This document shows positions 1 to 7,195 of a stretch of 10,798 nt of DNA, in pieces. The DNA is from Chloroflexota bacterium (lineage in GTDB: Bacteria; Chloroflexota; Chloroflexia; QHBQ01; JADMIH01). The number at the start of each line of letters is the position of its first letter. The stretch's first letter is position 1. The position numbers and the translations under genes were made by a program. Under the pieces are notes generated by a model that did not search any database, was not told the DNA's origin, and was given only the letters and a program-made list of their open reading frames with translations. The stretch is taken from NCBI GenBank assembly GCA_015478675.1, contig JADMIH010000129.1:1-10798 (forward strand), given 5' to 3'.

Positions 1-84
1 CGAACCCTGATGAAGGAATATGGCGTCTCCAAAGCGACGGTTTATCGCTACCTCCAGGACACCATGCCCTCCAAGACACCATGA
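1..84 (+). CDS. Serine resolvase/invertase, C-terminal end only
   Basis: The window opens inside this gene; only the last 27 codons and the TGA stop at 82-84 are present. The peptide carries LMKEYGVSKATVYRYL, a typical helix-turn-helix of the small serine recombinases (Tn3 resolvase / Hin invertase family), which places the recombinase on its crossover site. The catalytic serine domain lies outside the window, so activity cannot be judged. It reads towards phoU and is convergent with the pst operon. No convincing terminator follows. It marks the left neighbour of the phosphate cluster as a transposon, integron-like or phage-derived segment. The family call rests on the HTH alone, but that motif is characteristic. 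Confidence 0.75.
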   Translation, partial: RTLMKEYGVSKATVYRYLQDTMPSKTP

Positions 85-403
85 ACTCTAGAATGCACCG
101 TTCTGGGGGGATATGCAAAAACCCCAGTTTGCAGCCAATGCGGCCTGACTTCACCAAACCGGGAATATAGAAACCCCGATGGACTTCAATCTGCCCCCGG
201 TTTTGAATGGCCTCCAGAGTCACGCAGATGGATGTGACCACCAACAGCCGGCCCACGTAACCTGTCCGTCCGGTATGCACTACTACCAACTGGCCTATGT
301 ACCCCGCCCTTATTTCTGCCAGGAACCCTGACAAAGGTGTTTGGGAACTGTTGACCGTGCCGGCGGTTGCCGATGTGTCATGTGTAACGACATACATATC
401 CAT
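1..403 (-). CDS. Possible unknown protein downstream of phoU (open frame, incomplete)
   Basis: An open minus-strand frame begins with ATG at 403 (or 397), 23 bases after the phoU stop, and has no stop before the window edge (134 codons). It fills the otherwise gene-free stretch 85-426. I do not recognise the product. The peptide contains two related nine-residue segments, GYIGQLVVV and GYVGRLLVV, about residues 35-60, which look like paired beta strands and differ largely at silent or conservative positions. The Shine-Dalgarno is weak (AAGAA-like). Its last 84 bases lie antisense to the resolvase HTH, which is certainly coding, so either the frame is spurious there or an originally independent gene was cut by arrival of the resolvase-bearing element. 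If real, it would be the last gene of the pst operon. Chance openness is a serious alternative. Confidence 0.3.
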   Translation of the reverse strand, partial: MDMYVVTHDTSATAGTVNSSQTPLSGFLAEIRAGYIGQLVVVHTGRTGYVGRLLVVTSICVTLEAIQNRGQIEVHRGFYIPGLVKSGRIGCKLGFLHIPPERCILEFMVSWRAWCPGGSDKPSLWRRHIPSSGF

Positions 404-426
404 AGTTTCTTATCGTATCAGCCCAG

Positions 427-1092
427 TTAGTAGCTAGAGACGCTGAGCTCTTCCATTTTGCCGGTCGTGAGAAATACGACGCGTTCGCAGATATTCGTGA
501 CCCGGTCGGCTATCCTCTCCAGATTATGTGAAACCCACAGCAGGTGCGTGGCGCGGTTGATCGTGCCGGGATCCGCCATCATAAAGGTCAGTAGCTCGCG
601 GTAAACCTGCTCATACAATTGATCAACAATGTCATCTTCTGCCGCGATCTTGCGAGCGCTCTCAGCATCACGGTTCATAAAGGCGTCCATGCTGCGCTGC
701 AACATAGACCTGGCCTGCTCCTCCATACGGGGAATGTCTATTAAAGGCTTCAGCGGTGGTTCGTCACCGGTCAGGATCGCGATCTTCGCTATACCCTCGG
801 CGTGGTCGCCCATACGCTCAAGGTCCGTGATGATGTTGAGCACTGCGGCCAGTACCCGCAAGTCCGAGGCTATCGGTTGCTGAGTAGCAATCAAGAGAAG
901 ACATTCTTCCTCTATACCGAACCGCTGCCGGTTGATCTTGCTGTCTTCGTTGACAACTTCCTGAGCAAGCTTCAGGTCCCGCGTTCTAAGTGCAGTTACC
1001 GACCGCCCTATTGCTTTCTCCACCATGCTGGCCAGGACCAGCATATCTTCCTGCACCCTTTGTAGTTCCTTCTGGAAAACTTCTCTTGGCAT
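427..1092 (-). CDS. phoU: Phosphate transport/signalling regulator PhoU
   Basis: PhoU is a cytoplasmic helical protein that links the Pst transporter to the PhoR kinase and keeps the Pho regulon off when phosphate is ample. The 221-residue product has the duplicated three-helix-bundle pattern. Each half carries the metal-binding motif of the family: DLERMGDHAEGIA at about 90-102 and NLERIADRVTNICE at about 190-203. QQPIASDLR at 71-79 is also typical. I chose the ATG at 1092 because AGGAAG lies just upstream. The in-frame ATG at 1122 has no ribosome site and sits in the loop of a 6-bp hairpin (1113-1128). Length is normal for the family. It follows the second pstB by 86 bases and is the last recognised gene of the operon. 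Confidence 0.96.
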   Translation of the reverse strand: MPREVFQKELQRVQEDMLVLASMVEKAIGRSVTALRTRDLKLAQEVVNEDSKINRQRFGIEEECLLLIATQQPIASDLRVLAAVLNIITDLERMGDHAEGIAKIAILTGDEPPLKPLIDIPRMEEQARSMLQRSMDAFMNRDAESARKIAAEDDIVDQLYEQVYRELLTFMMADPGTINRATHLLWVSHNLERIADRVTNICERVVFLTTGKMEELSVSSY

Positions 1093-1178
1093 AACATGCT
1101 TCCTTTCAGTAAACCTCAGCATTGAGGTATAGTGGGTAACCCGCCCGACCCTGGCTTTGCCCGTGCTCTGTTCTGTGC

Positions 1179-2015
1179 CTAACCGATGCGACCTGTAATG
1201 TAAGCCTCGGTGCGAGGGTCCTGAGGGGTAGTAAACACCTGCGTTCTGGAGCCTACCTCGACCAGTTCGCCCGCTTTGTCTTCCCCCATCATGAGCACCG
1301 CCACCTGATCCGAGGCGCGCGCCGCTTGCTGCATATTGTGGGTCACGATAACAATCGTCACCGTTTCTTTAAGCTCCTGCATCAAGTCCTCGATTTTAAG
1401 GGTGGAGATGGGGTCAAGAGCGGAAGCGGGTTCGTCCAGGAGGAGCACGTCAGGCTGTACCGCGAGCGCTCTCGCTATGCAGAGACGCTGCTGCTGCCCA
1501 CCGGAGAGTGAGGTAGCCGGATCGTCTAGCTTGTCCTTGACTTCCTCCCAAATAGCAGCTCTACGAAGTGCGCTTTCCACTTGCTCCCTCAATTCTTTCC
1601 CCTTACCCATCCGTGCTATTGAAAGACCCACAGCCACGTTGTCGTAGATGCTTTTGGTCGCCAACGGGTTAGGGCGCTGGAACACCATGCCGACGGCCCT
1701 GCGTACTTCCCCTGCGTTCGCCTCGCGGTATATGTCCGTGCCTTCTAGCAGCACCATATCTGAAACCCGCGCTCCAGGTATGGTCTCGTGTATCCTGTTG
1801 ATGCACCGTAACACGGTGGATTTACCAGAGCCGGAAGGCCCGATCAGTGCCGTTATTTTATGGCGCGGTACTTCAAGGCTGACATCTCTCACAGCGTGAA
1901 ACTTTCCATACCATGCATTCAGACCTTGCAAGCTGAGCGCGCTGCCTTCTGTTTGTCTAAGTGGTGGCGGTTCAACCGGCGCTGCTGTTTGTGCGTCGCG
2001 CACAGTTACATTCAT
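1179..2015 (-). CDS. pstB: Phosphate ABC transporter ATP-binding protein PstB (distal copy)
   Basis: This is the ATPase that drives phosphate import through PstCA at the inner face of the membrane. The 278-residue product contains every nucleotide-binding motif: Walker A GPSGSGKS (59-66), Q-loop FQRPNP (Gln113), signature LSGGQQQR (170-177), Walker B LLLDEP (Asp194, Glu195) and H-loop His226. The FQRPNP and [13 protein letters not shown] stretches are PstB-like. The ATG at 2015 is preferred because AAGGGAG precedes it at good spacing; an upstream ATG at 2048 has no ribosome site. It is clearly a paralogue of the pstB at 2102-2968 rather than a recent copy: the ends and many internal positions differ. 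It may replace or dimerise with the other PstB. The symbol pstB2 would also fit. Confidence 0.95.
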   Translation of the reverse strand: MNVTVRDAQTAAPVEPPPLRQTEGSALSLQGLNAWYGKFHAVRDVSLEVPRHKITALIGPSGSGKSTVLRCINRIHETIPGARVSDMVLLEGTDIYREANAGEVRRAVGMVFQRPNPLATKSIYDNVAVGLSIARMGKGKELREQVESALRRAAIWEEVKDKLDDPATSLSGGQQQRLCIARALAVQPDVLLLDEPASALDPISTLKIEDLMQELKETVTIVIVTHNMQQAARASDQVAVLMMGEDKAGELVEVGSRTQVFTTPQDPRTEAYITGRIG

Positions 2016-2048
2016 ATATTGCTCCCTTAGTTCTCTATACCTCTTCAT

Positions 2049-2071
2049 GCAGTGACTCGCACTTGCACTGC
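2049..2071. repeat. Small inverted repeat between the two pstB genes
   Basis: GCAGTG at 2049-2054 pairs with CACTGC at 2066-2071 (6 bp, 11-base loop) in the 86-base gap between the pstB genes. No T-run follows on the minus strand, so it is not a classical terminator. It could act as an mRNA-stabilising or spacing hairpin, or mean nothing. Confidence 0.3.
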
Positions 2072-2101
2072 GCTTCCCGCAATTACAGTATCGTTGCTCG
2101 A

Positions 2102-2968
2102 TTAGCCGAACCGCCCGGTTATGAAGTCCTCGGTCTCTCTTTGCCCGGGGGTGAGGAACATTTGCATGGTAGGTCCCATTTCCTTGATCGTGCCCTGGAG
2201 AAAGAAGGCGCAGTACTCGGAGACACGCGCGGCTTGTTGCAGGTTGTGCGTTACGATAGCGATCGTGTACCGCTTCTTCAGCTCGTTAATCAAGTCCTCT
2301 ATCTTGCCCGTCGAGATGGGGTCAAGCGCGGCGGCAGGCTCGTCCATCAGAAGCAGTTCCGGGCGCAGAGCAACTGCGCGTGCTATGCATAGGCGCTGCT
2401 GTTGTCCACCCGACAGGGCGAAGGCGGACTTTTTCAGCTTGTCCTTCACATCCTCCCACAGAGCCGCCTCCCTGAGGCTTTGCTCCACGCGGTCCGCGAT
2501 CGCGCCCTTCGGATATTTATGCACTCGCAGGGCGTAAGCTACGTTCTCGAATATAGACTTGGGGAACGGGTTGGGGCGCTGAAAGACCATACCCACCCGC
2601 AGCCGCAGCTTCACCACGTCTATATTGTTGCCAAGCACTTCCTGACCATCTAGCGTAAGGCTGCCTTCGGCCCGTGCTGACGGTACCACGTCGTTCATCC
2701 TGTTGATCGTGCGCAAGAATGTCGTCTTCCCGGAGCCGGAAGGTCCGATAAGCGCCGTTACCTGCTTCTCCCGTATGTCCAGATTGATGTCATACAGAGC
2801 TTGCTGGGTTTCATAGTAGAAGTTGAGATGCCGGCTGCTTACTTTCACGGTTGCGTTGGAATTTGCCTCGTAAATGGGACGCAACCCCGTCAACAACGAC
2901 CTGGCCGCCACACCTCCGTTTAGCGTGTCCCCCCCACCGTTCTTGCTCATGGCTGTTGTGCTGCTCAT
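2102..2968 (-). CDS. pstB: Phosphate ABC transporter ATP-binding protein PstB (proximal copy)
   Basis: This is the first of two tandem PstB ATPases, directly downstream of pstA. The 288-residue product has Walker A GPSGSGKT (75-82), Q-loop Gln130 in FQRPNPFP, signature LSGGQQQR (185-192), Walker B LLMDEP (Asp209, Glu210) and H-loop His241, so all catalytic residues are present. Residues 1-42 form a Gly/Ser/Asn-containing N-terminal extension with no obvious fold, making it longer than the roughly 257-residue E. coli protein. The ATG at 2968 is preceded by AAAGGTG at slightly long spacing; Met7 (position 2950) is an alternative. Tandem pstB genes after pstA are known from Bacillus subtilis. 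Both copies here look functional, so they may form a heterodimer or serve under different conditions. Confidence 0.95.
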   Translation of the reverse strand: MSSTTAMSKNGGGDTLNGGVAARSLLTGLRPIYEANSNATVKVSSRHLNFYYETQQALYDINLDIREKQVTALIGPSGSGKTTFLRTINRMNDVVPSARAEGSLTLDGQEVLGNNIDVVKLRLRVGMVFQRPNPFPKSIFENVAYALRVHKYPKGAIADRVEQSLREAALWEDVKDKLKKSAFALSGGQQQRLCIARAVALRPELLLMDEPAAALDPISTGKIEDLINELKKRYTIAIVTHNLQQAARVSEYCAFFLQGTIKEMGPTMQMFLTPGQRETEDFITGRFG

Positions 2969-3075
2969 GTTTTGTAAACACCTTTCTTGCGCGTCTTCTT
3001 TAATCTACCTTGTGCCTTCTGTTGCACCGGCTTTCGTGACTTTTCAGTGCTACGGTGCCATTATGCTATAGTGAC

Positions 3076-3993
3076 TTACTGTATCCTGGTACCTCGCCCC
3101 CGCGTCGTCAGCCTCAGCAACAGCGCGCCGAGGGCCACCCCCACCACCAGCACTAGAGCCGCACCATACGCCTGCTCGTGCCATACATCGTAAGGCCCGC
3201 GGGCATACTTGAGTATTCTCAAGGTCACCTCGTCTGTGGGCTGCCACAGGCTTGCGAGCCAATCGGTTGGCATGAACTCGTTGCCCAGGGCGGTCAGTAT
3301 GAGTGGCGCCGTCTCGCCCGCTACGCGAGCCACGGCCAGCACGCCGCCCGTGATTATCCCGGCCCGTGCTGCCGGCAGCACCAGCCCAACCGTTACGCGC
3401 CATGTGGGTATGCCGAGGGCAAGACCTGCTTCGCGTATGCTGCCCGGCACCAGCCGCATAACGTCTTCGGATGTGCGGGCGATGATCGGCATCATGATGA
3501 TGGCAAGCGCGATACCACCCGCGACCGCCGAGAAGTTGCCCATCGGCTTCACAACCGTTATGTAGACGAAGATGCCGACGATGATTGAAGGGATGCCTGT
3601 AAAGGTGTTGACTGCGATCCGTGCTATGTTCGCAAATCTGCTGCCCGCAGCCGCTTGCTCCGACAGGTAAGTACCAATCATGATACCCACCGGCACTCCC
3701 AGCAACGATGCGATTGTCACAATCGTGAAAGTGCCCAGTAGCGATGTAACTATCCCGCCGCCCGCCTCACCGACCGCACCGGGCGGCTTGGTCAGGAAGT
3801 CCCAGTTCACAGCGCCAAAGCCTTTTATGAGCAAGAACACCAGCAGGTACACGAGCAAACTCAGCGCCAGGAGCGCCGCAAGTCCAGTTACGACATTAGC
3901 CACAACATTGATACCGTTACGGCGTGCCCTGGCGCTTGCGCCTATGCGCCCTCGTAGGTTTCTGCCGGATTTCATACTTTGCGTGCTGTTCAT
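3076..3993 (-). CDS. pstA: Phosphate ABC transporter permease PstA
   Basis: PstA is one of the two membrane subunits of the high-affinity phosphate importer, forming the channel with PstC and docking on PstB. The 305-residue product starts with a basic cytoplasmic tail (about 1-30) followed by about six hydrophobic segments, near 34-57, 83-110, 128-148, 155-172, 208-224 and 277-295. The coupling EAA loop lies at 188-209 (EAGLALGIPTW to LPAA), where PstB binds. TFTGIPSIIVGIF and GETAPLI are typical PstA stretches. The ATG at 3993 has GGAG about eleven bases upstream; Met7 (3975) is possible. The gene follows pstC by 39 bases, and a 107-base gap with no obvious promoter separates it from pstB. 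Confidence 0.96.
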   Translation of the reverse strand: MNSTQSMKSGRNLRGRIGASARARRNGINVVANVVTGLAALLALSLLVYLLVFLLIKGFGAVNWDFLTKPPGAVGEAGGGIVTSLLGTFTIVTIASLLGVPVGIMIGTYLSEQAAAGSRFANIARIAVNTFTGIPSIIVGIFVYITVVKPMGNFSAVAGGIALAIIMMPIIARTSEDVMRLVPGSIREAGLALGIPTWRVTVGLVLPAARAGIITGGVLAVARVAGETAPLILTALGNEFMPTDWLASLWQPTDEVTLRILKYARGPYDVWHEQAYGAALVLVVGVALGALLLRLTTRGRGTRIQ

Positions 3994-4032
3994 TTGTCCG
4001 ATTACTCCGTAAGGTTGTATGGTCCAAACACC

Positions 4033-5109
4033 CTAGGCTTTTTTACGCGCCACTGTTCTGTGCAGCCTGTTCATGCGCTGAAGTATGAAGTATCCCGCAA
4101 CGTTCACAAGGGCGGTGATCACGAACAGGATCAGACCGGCTTCGACAAGCGAGGATAGGTAGAGATCAGATGAGACCTCGTTGAACTCGTTGGCGATAAT
4201 GCTGGCGAGGGTGTAGCCCTGGTCGAAAACGGTCTTTGGGAACTGGAAGCCACCGCCTATGGTCATAGCGACCGCCATCGTCTCACCGAGCGCGCGGCCC
4301 AGCGACAGCGTGATAGCTCCGAAGATGCCACCACGCGCATAGGGTAACACCGCGTGCCGCAGCACTTCCCACCTTGTGGCGCCGAGCGCGAGCATAGCCT
4401 CTCGTTGGCTATCGGGCACCAGGAGCAGGGCTTCCCTGGAAAGTGACACGATAAGAGGCAGGAGCATTATCGAGAGGATGAGCGATGCGGCCATGATGCC
4501 CACGCCATAGGGCGCGCCGTTGAAGATAGGTATATCACCAAGGTGCTGCTGGATCCAGGGTTGCACATTCTGCTGGAGCCAAGGCGACATTACAAGCAAA
4601 CCCCACAGGCCGTAAACAACGCTGGGAATAAACGCCAGCAGCTCGATAAGGAAAGCTACAGGCTCACGCAGCCAGCGTGGAGCGTACTCCACCAGGTAGA
4701 TAACAGCCGCCAGGCCGATAGTACCCGCAAGCAGCATAGCTACTGCCGCCACAATAACGGTATCCACGATGAAGGGCGCGGCGCCGAACTTCAAGTTAAC
4801 GGGGTCCCAGGCCTCCTGTGTAAAGAACGAGAGCCCCGAGTACTGGATCGAGGGCATGGCCTGAGCAACCAGCACAACCACGATGCCCGCGAGGATCGCC
4901 AGGAACAGCCAGACCGCGCCGCGCAGCGCCCCGCCAAACAACAGGTCTCCCATATTGCGCGAGCGTCCGGGGGGAACGACCGCTGAAGCACCCGCAGTAT
5001 CTATTACTGTGGCCCGCTCAAGCCCCACCATGGGCGCGCCTTCTGTGCGCTCCTGGAGCGGCTCGGCCTCCGCTTCGTCCTTCTGTTTTTCGTCTACTAT
5101 TTCTTTCAT
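4033..5109 (-). CDS. pstC: Phosphate ABC transporter permease PstC
   Basis: PstC is the partner of PstA in the membrane channel of the phosphate importer. The 358-residue product has about six transmembrane segments, first near 65-85, then 112-140, 150-174, 203-225, 260-285 and 318-342. The EAA coupling loop is at 237-258 (EAMLALGATRW to LPYA), and FIPSVVYGLWG (160-170) and GRALGETMAV (271-280) are PstC hallmarks. An acidic, hydrophilic N-terminal tail of about 60 residues precedes the first segment, longer than in E. coli PstC. The start is ambiguous: TTG at 5112 immediately precedes ATG at 5109, and GGAG upstream fits the TTG slightly better. I take the ATG. It lies 171 bases after pstS, with strong hairpins in that gap that may lower its expression relative to pstS. 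Confidence 0.96.
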   Translation of the reverse strand: MKEIVDEKQKDEAEAEPLQERTEGAPMVGLERATVIDTAGASAVVPPGRSRNMGDLLFGGALRGAVWLFLAILAGIVVVLVAQAMPSIQYSGLSFFTQEAWDPVNLKFGAAPFIVDTVIVAAVAMLLAGTIGLAAVIYLVEYAPRWLREPVAFLIELLAFIPSVVYGLWGLLVMSPWLQQNVQPWIQQHLGDIPIFNGAPYGVGIMAASLILSIMLLPLIVSLSREALLLVPDSQREAMLALGATRWEVLRHAVLPYARGGIFGAITLSLGRALGETMAVAMTIGGGFQFPKTVFDQGYTLASIIANEFNEVSSDLYLSSLVEAGLILFVITALVNVAGYFILQRMNRLHRTVARKKA

Positions 5110-5145
5110 CAAGCCTGCTCTCCAGGATTTCCTTTATGTTCTCTT

Positions 5146-5205
5146 ATGAGCCTGATCCTCAAATCGGTGAACCAGGCTCATGTAGAAGTACCCACATGAA
5201 CCTGG
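5146..5205 (-). promoter_or_regulatory. Two mutually exclusive hairpins upstream of pstC
   Basis: In the pstS-pstC gap, ATGAGCCTG (5146-5154) is the perfect 9-base complement of CAGGCTCAT (5173-5181). The same central segment, as CCAGG-CT-CATGT (5172-5183), can instead pair with ACATG-AA-CCTGG (5194-5205), ten pairs around a 2x2 internal loop. The two structures cannot form together. In the minus-strand transcript the 5205-5172 hairpin is made first and the 5181-5146 hairpin second. No T-run follows, so this is not a standard intrinsic terminator. Likely roles are mRNA processing, 3'-end protection of pstS, or control of pstC translation, whose ribosome site begins about 25 bases further on. 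The pairings are seen directly; the role is inferred. Confidence 0.6.
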
Positions 5206-5228
5206 CCGGTAGCTATCGAGGAGAGAAT

Positions 5229-5262
5229 GGGGACCTGAGATAGCTCAAGACGCCAGGTCCCC
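5229..5262 (-). promoter_or_regulatory. Stable hairpin just after pstS
   Basis: GGGGACCTG (5229-5237) and CAGGTCCCC (5254-5262) form a perfect 9-bp stem with a 16-base loop, starting 18 bases after the pstS stop. The loop can itself fold through GAG/CTC. The bases that follow on the minus strand (ATTCTCTCC) are pyrimidine-rich but not a proper T-tract. It is best read as a partial terminator or a 3'-end stabiliser that lets pstS, a binding protein needed in excess, accumulate above the permease genes. Confidence 0.6.
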
Positions 5263-5280
5263 TCTAGTAGCCGGTTTATG

Positions 5281-6537
5281 TTACGGGAAGCAGTTGCCCC
5301 CGCCGCACTTCAACTTGGCAATTTGGGCCTCAACACGCTGCTGAATAGAGCGAGGCAAAGGTGAGTACGAGAGTTGCTCTGAGTACTGCTGCCCATCATG
5401 CGAGGCCCACCAGAGGAAGTAGGCCAGGATCTTACCTTTGTTCGCGTCGGGCTGATTGGTATAGGCAAGTATCCAGGTGGTACCCGCGATGGGGTAAGCA
5501 TCCGCGCCTGGCGCATTCGTGATCGAGTAGCGAAGGTCCGCCGGGATCGATGTATTGATAAGGCTGTCGGCCGCGTCTGCTACATTGCTCGCCGTGGCGT
5601 CAACAAACTTGCCCGACTGGTTCTTGAGCAGCGCATAGGGGAGATTGTTGCTCTTGGCATAGCCAAGCTCAATATAGCCAATGCCGCCTTTGGTAAGCTT
5701 GATCTGGTTGGTCACACCTTCGTTACCTTGCGCGCCGATGCCGCCCGGCCACTGCACCGAGGTGCCGCGACCTACTTTGCTTTTCCAGTCAGGGCTTACC
5801 TTGTTCAGGTAATCAGTGAAGATGTCGGTTGTGCCCGAACCATCTGAGCGGTGTACTACCGCTATTGGCTGGTTGGGCAGGGTCACGCCAGGGTTGAGCG
5901 CGGCGATTGCCGGATCGTTCCAACTCTTGATGTTCAAGAGGTAGATATTCGCGATGGTCGTCCCATCCAGCTTCAACTGAGTTGCCACCTCTGGCAGGTT
6001 GTACGCCAAGACGACGCCACCCATGGCTATCGGTATATGGAGGGCGTTAGCTTCACCACCCGCCTGGCTGAACTGGTCGTTCGTGAGAGGTGCGTCGGTC
6101 GCGCCGAAATCCACGGTTTTTGCAAGGAACTGCTGGCGACCACCACCGGAGCCGATGGATTGGTAATTAAGCTTCACACCGGAGTAGAGCTTGTTGTACT
6201 GCTGGGTCCACTTGGACATGAGGGGGTTAATGAAAGTAGACCCCGCCCCGGTGAGATTGGCACTTCCACCCGGATAGCCGGGGCTACCGCCGGACGCCAT
6301 TGACCCCGATGGTGTACCTCCCGGTGTATTTACTGTTGTTCCACTGGCAGTGTTGGTAATGGTGGCTGTGCCTTGCGTGCTAAAGACGGGGGTGGCCGCC
6401 GTTATGGAAGTGGTGGACGTCGTGGCTGTTGCGGCTCCCGTTGGCGTAGTCGCCGTGGGTTGTGCCGCTCCCGAGTCACAGGCGCTGATGGGTACAAGTG
6501 CCAGTACTCCGAGCGCTGCTAACAAACGTAATCTCAT
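5281..6537 (-). CDS. pstS: Phosphate-binding lipoprotein PstS
   Basis: PstS captures phosphate outside the membrane and delivers it to PstCA. The 418-residue product begins with a lipoprotein signal (hydrophobic core LLAALGVLALVP) and lipobox ISAC with Cys20. A Thr/Ser/Gly/Pro-rich tether of about 75 residues follows (21-95), then the binding-protein domain from about 95. Phosphate-contact motifs are AGSTF (98-102), the GSGGG loop (129-133), DFGATDAP (143-150) and RSDGSGTTDIF (230-240). Two cysteines near the C-terminus (411, 416) are unusual and could form a disulfide. I chose ATG 6537, which has AAAGGA upstream and gives a clean signal peptide, over ATG 6570. The lipid anchor and tether fit a single-membrane cell envelope. 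It lies 100 bases after mgsA. Confidence 0.97.
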   Translation of the reverse strand: MRLRLLAALGVLALVPISACDSGAAQPTATTPTGAATATTSTTSITAATPVFSTQGTATITNTASGTTVNTPGGTPSGSMASGGSPGYPGGSANLTGAGSTFINPLMSKWTQQYNKLYSGVKLNYQSIGSGGGRQQFLAKTVDFGATDAPLTNDQFSQAGGEANALHIPIAMGGVVLAYNLPEVATQLKLDGTTIANIYLLNIKSWNDPAIAALNPGVTLPNQPIAVVHRSDGSGTTDIFTDYLNKVSPDWKSKVGRGTSVQWPGGIGAQGNEGVTNQIKLTKGGIGYIELGYAKSNNLPYALLKNQSGKFVDATASNVADAADSLINTSIPADLRYSITNAPGADAYPIAGTTWILAYTNQPDANKGKILAYFLWWASHDGQQYSEQLSYSPLPRSIQQRVEAQIAKLKCGGGNCFP

Positions 6538-6563
6538 GCTTGATATGTCCTTTCTAACAATCG

Positions 6564-6581
6564 TTTGCATTCTTTTGCATT
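6564..6581 (-). promoter_or_regulatory. 10-bp-spaced direct repeats in the pstS leader
   Basis: The octamer TTTGCATT (plus-strand reading) occurs at 6564-6571 and again at 6574-6581, one helical turn apart, and a related ACATTC follows at 6583-6588. Spacing of about one turn is typical of a dimeric regulator's half-sites. The repeats lie 27-44 bases upstream of the pstS start and do not match the TTAACA repeats found upstream of mgsA. They may be an operator or chance. Confidence 0.35.
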
Positions 6582-6590
6582 GACATTCTC

Positions 6591-6596
6591 TGTATA
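6591..6596 (-). promoter_or_regulatory. Weak -10-like hexamer upstream of pstS
   Basis: TATACA on the minus strand lies 54 bases upstream of the pstS ATG. It matches the sigma-70 -10 consensus at four of six positions, and no -35 box is recognisable at 16-18 bases. A regulator-dependent promoter is possible, but pstS may be transcribed mainly from upstream of mgsA. Confidence 0.2.
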
Positions 6597-6637
6597 CCTG
6601 TCGTGGTTATTTGCTTCTCGAGCCTAGTTTGTGCTTA

Positions 6638-7093
6638 CTATGTCCGTGCCTCTTGCACATCTGTAGCAGGCACGGCAAAGCCCCAGGGACGTGCGCCTAT
6701 AGCGCCGCGTTCGGGGCTGTGCTGGAGGAAGTAGATCAAGGCCTCCGCCGACGCTCTATTGGTGGCGAGAGGTATCTCTTTGGTGTCACACATGTGGAGC
6801 AGGTCTGTGAAGTCCGGCTCGTATGGCCCTGCGGAAAGGGGGTCGCGGAAGAAAAAGACGGCCTGTACTTCGCTCGAAGCGGCAAGAGCGCCTATCTGAC
6901 GGTCACCACCTCTGGGGCCGTGTTCCAGTAGGTGCATGTTCAGTCCTGTGCTCTTATGCACTATGCTTCCGGTGCCCTTTGTGGCGACCAGGTGAAAACG
7001 CTTCAGGGCCTCTCTGTGTTCAAACGCGAAGTCGGCCAGATCCTCTTTCATACGGTCGTGGGCAATCAGTGCCACTGTAAACTTGTAAGTCAA
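6638..7093 (-). CDS. mgsA: Methylglyoxal synthase, divergent
   Basis: Methylglyoxal synthase converts dihydroxyacetone phosphate to methylglyoxal plus inorganic phosphate in the cytoplasm, bypassing phosphate-consuming lower glycolysis. The 151-residue product shows the family pattern: ALIAHD with His12-Asp13, Lys17, GPRGGDRQIGA with Asp64 at the place of the E. coli catalytic Asp71, FFRDPL (Asp84), and IPLATNRASAEALI. Departures are KGTG (39-42) for the phosphate-binding GTTG, His58 for the usual Ser, and Tyr91 in GPYEPD where E. coli has His98 (PHDPD). I chose the TTG at 7093 with AAGG upstream because it puts the conserved core near the N-terminus. A longer frame begins at GTG 7162 but would start within the promoter at 7164-7191. 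It sits between phoR and pstS, same strand, so probably in the Pho regulon. Activity is likely but unproven given the changes. Confidence 0.85.
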   Translation of the reverse strand: MTYKFTVALIAHDRMKEDLADFAFEHREALKRFHLVATKGTGSIVHKSTGLNMHLLEHGPRGGDRQIGALAASSEVQAVFFFRDPLSAGPYEPDFTDLLHMCDTKEIPLATNRASAEALIYFLQHSPERGAIGARPWGFAVPATDVQEART

Positions 7094-7163
7094 TCCTTTC
7101 CTTCTCTCCCCCGCATGTGCCTTCTTCCTACGATACAGGCTCCATACCTGCACAGGGCGCACC

Positions 7164-7191
7164 TATATACCCCTGCAACTCTATGTCTCAA
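7164..7191 (-). promoter_or_regulatory. Candidate sigma-70 promoter of mgsA
   Basis: On the minus strand TTGAGA (7186-7191) is followed after 16 bases by TATATA (7164-7169). This would start transcription near 7157, about 64 bases before the TTG start of mgsA. It supports rejection of the GTG at 7162 as start codon. Confidence 0.45.
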
Positions 7192-7195
7192 GTAG

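Noticed and set aside
103..127. CTGGGG/CCCCAG stem as a terminator after the resolvase gene
   Set aside because: Only 6 bp with a 13-base loop, and just three T bases follow. Too weak to call.
1093..1122. Upstream ATG (1122) as phoU start
   Set aside because: It has no ribosome site and lies in a hairpin loop. The ATG at 1092 has AGGAAG at good spacing.
3024..3058. GCACCG/CGGTGC inverted repeat in the pstA-pstB gap
   Set aside because: Six base pairs across a 23-base loop with no T-run; could easily be chance.
4543..4986. Long plus-strand open frames antisense to pstC, pstS and phoR
   Set aside because: They are shadows of strongly conserved minus-strand genes and show no recognisable domain.
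6580..6608. Plus-strand TTGACA at 6580-6585 as a promoter
   Set aside because: No -10 at 16-18 bases downstream, and no plus-strand gene follows.
7094..7162. GTG at 7162 as mgsA start
   Set aside because: It would start upstream of the likely transcription start near 7157 and add 23 basic residues not typical of MgsA. TTG 7093 has a better ribosome site.
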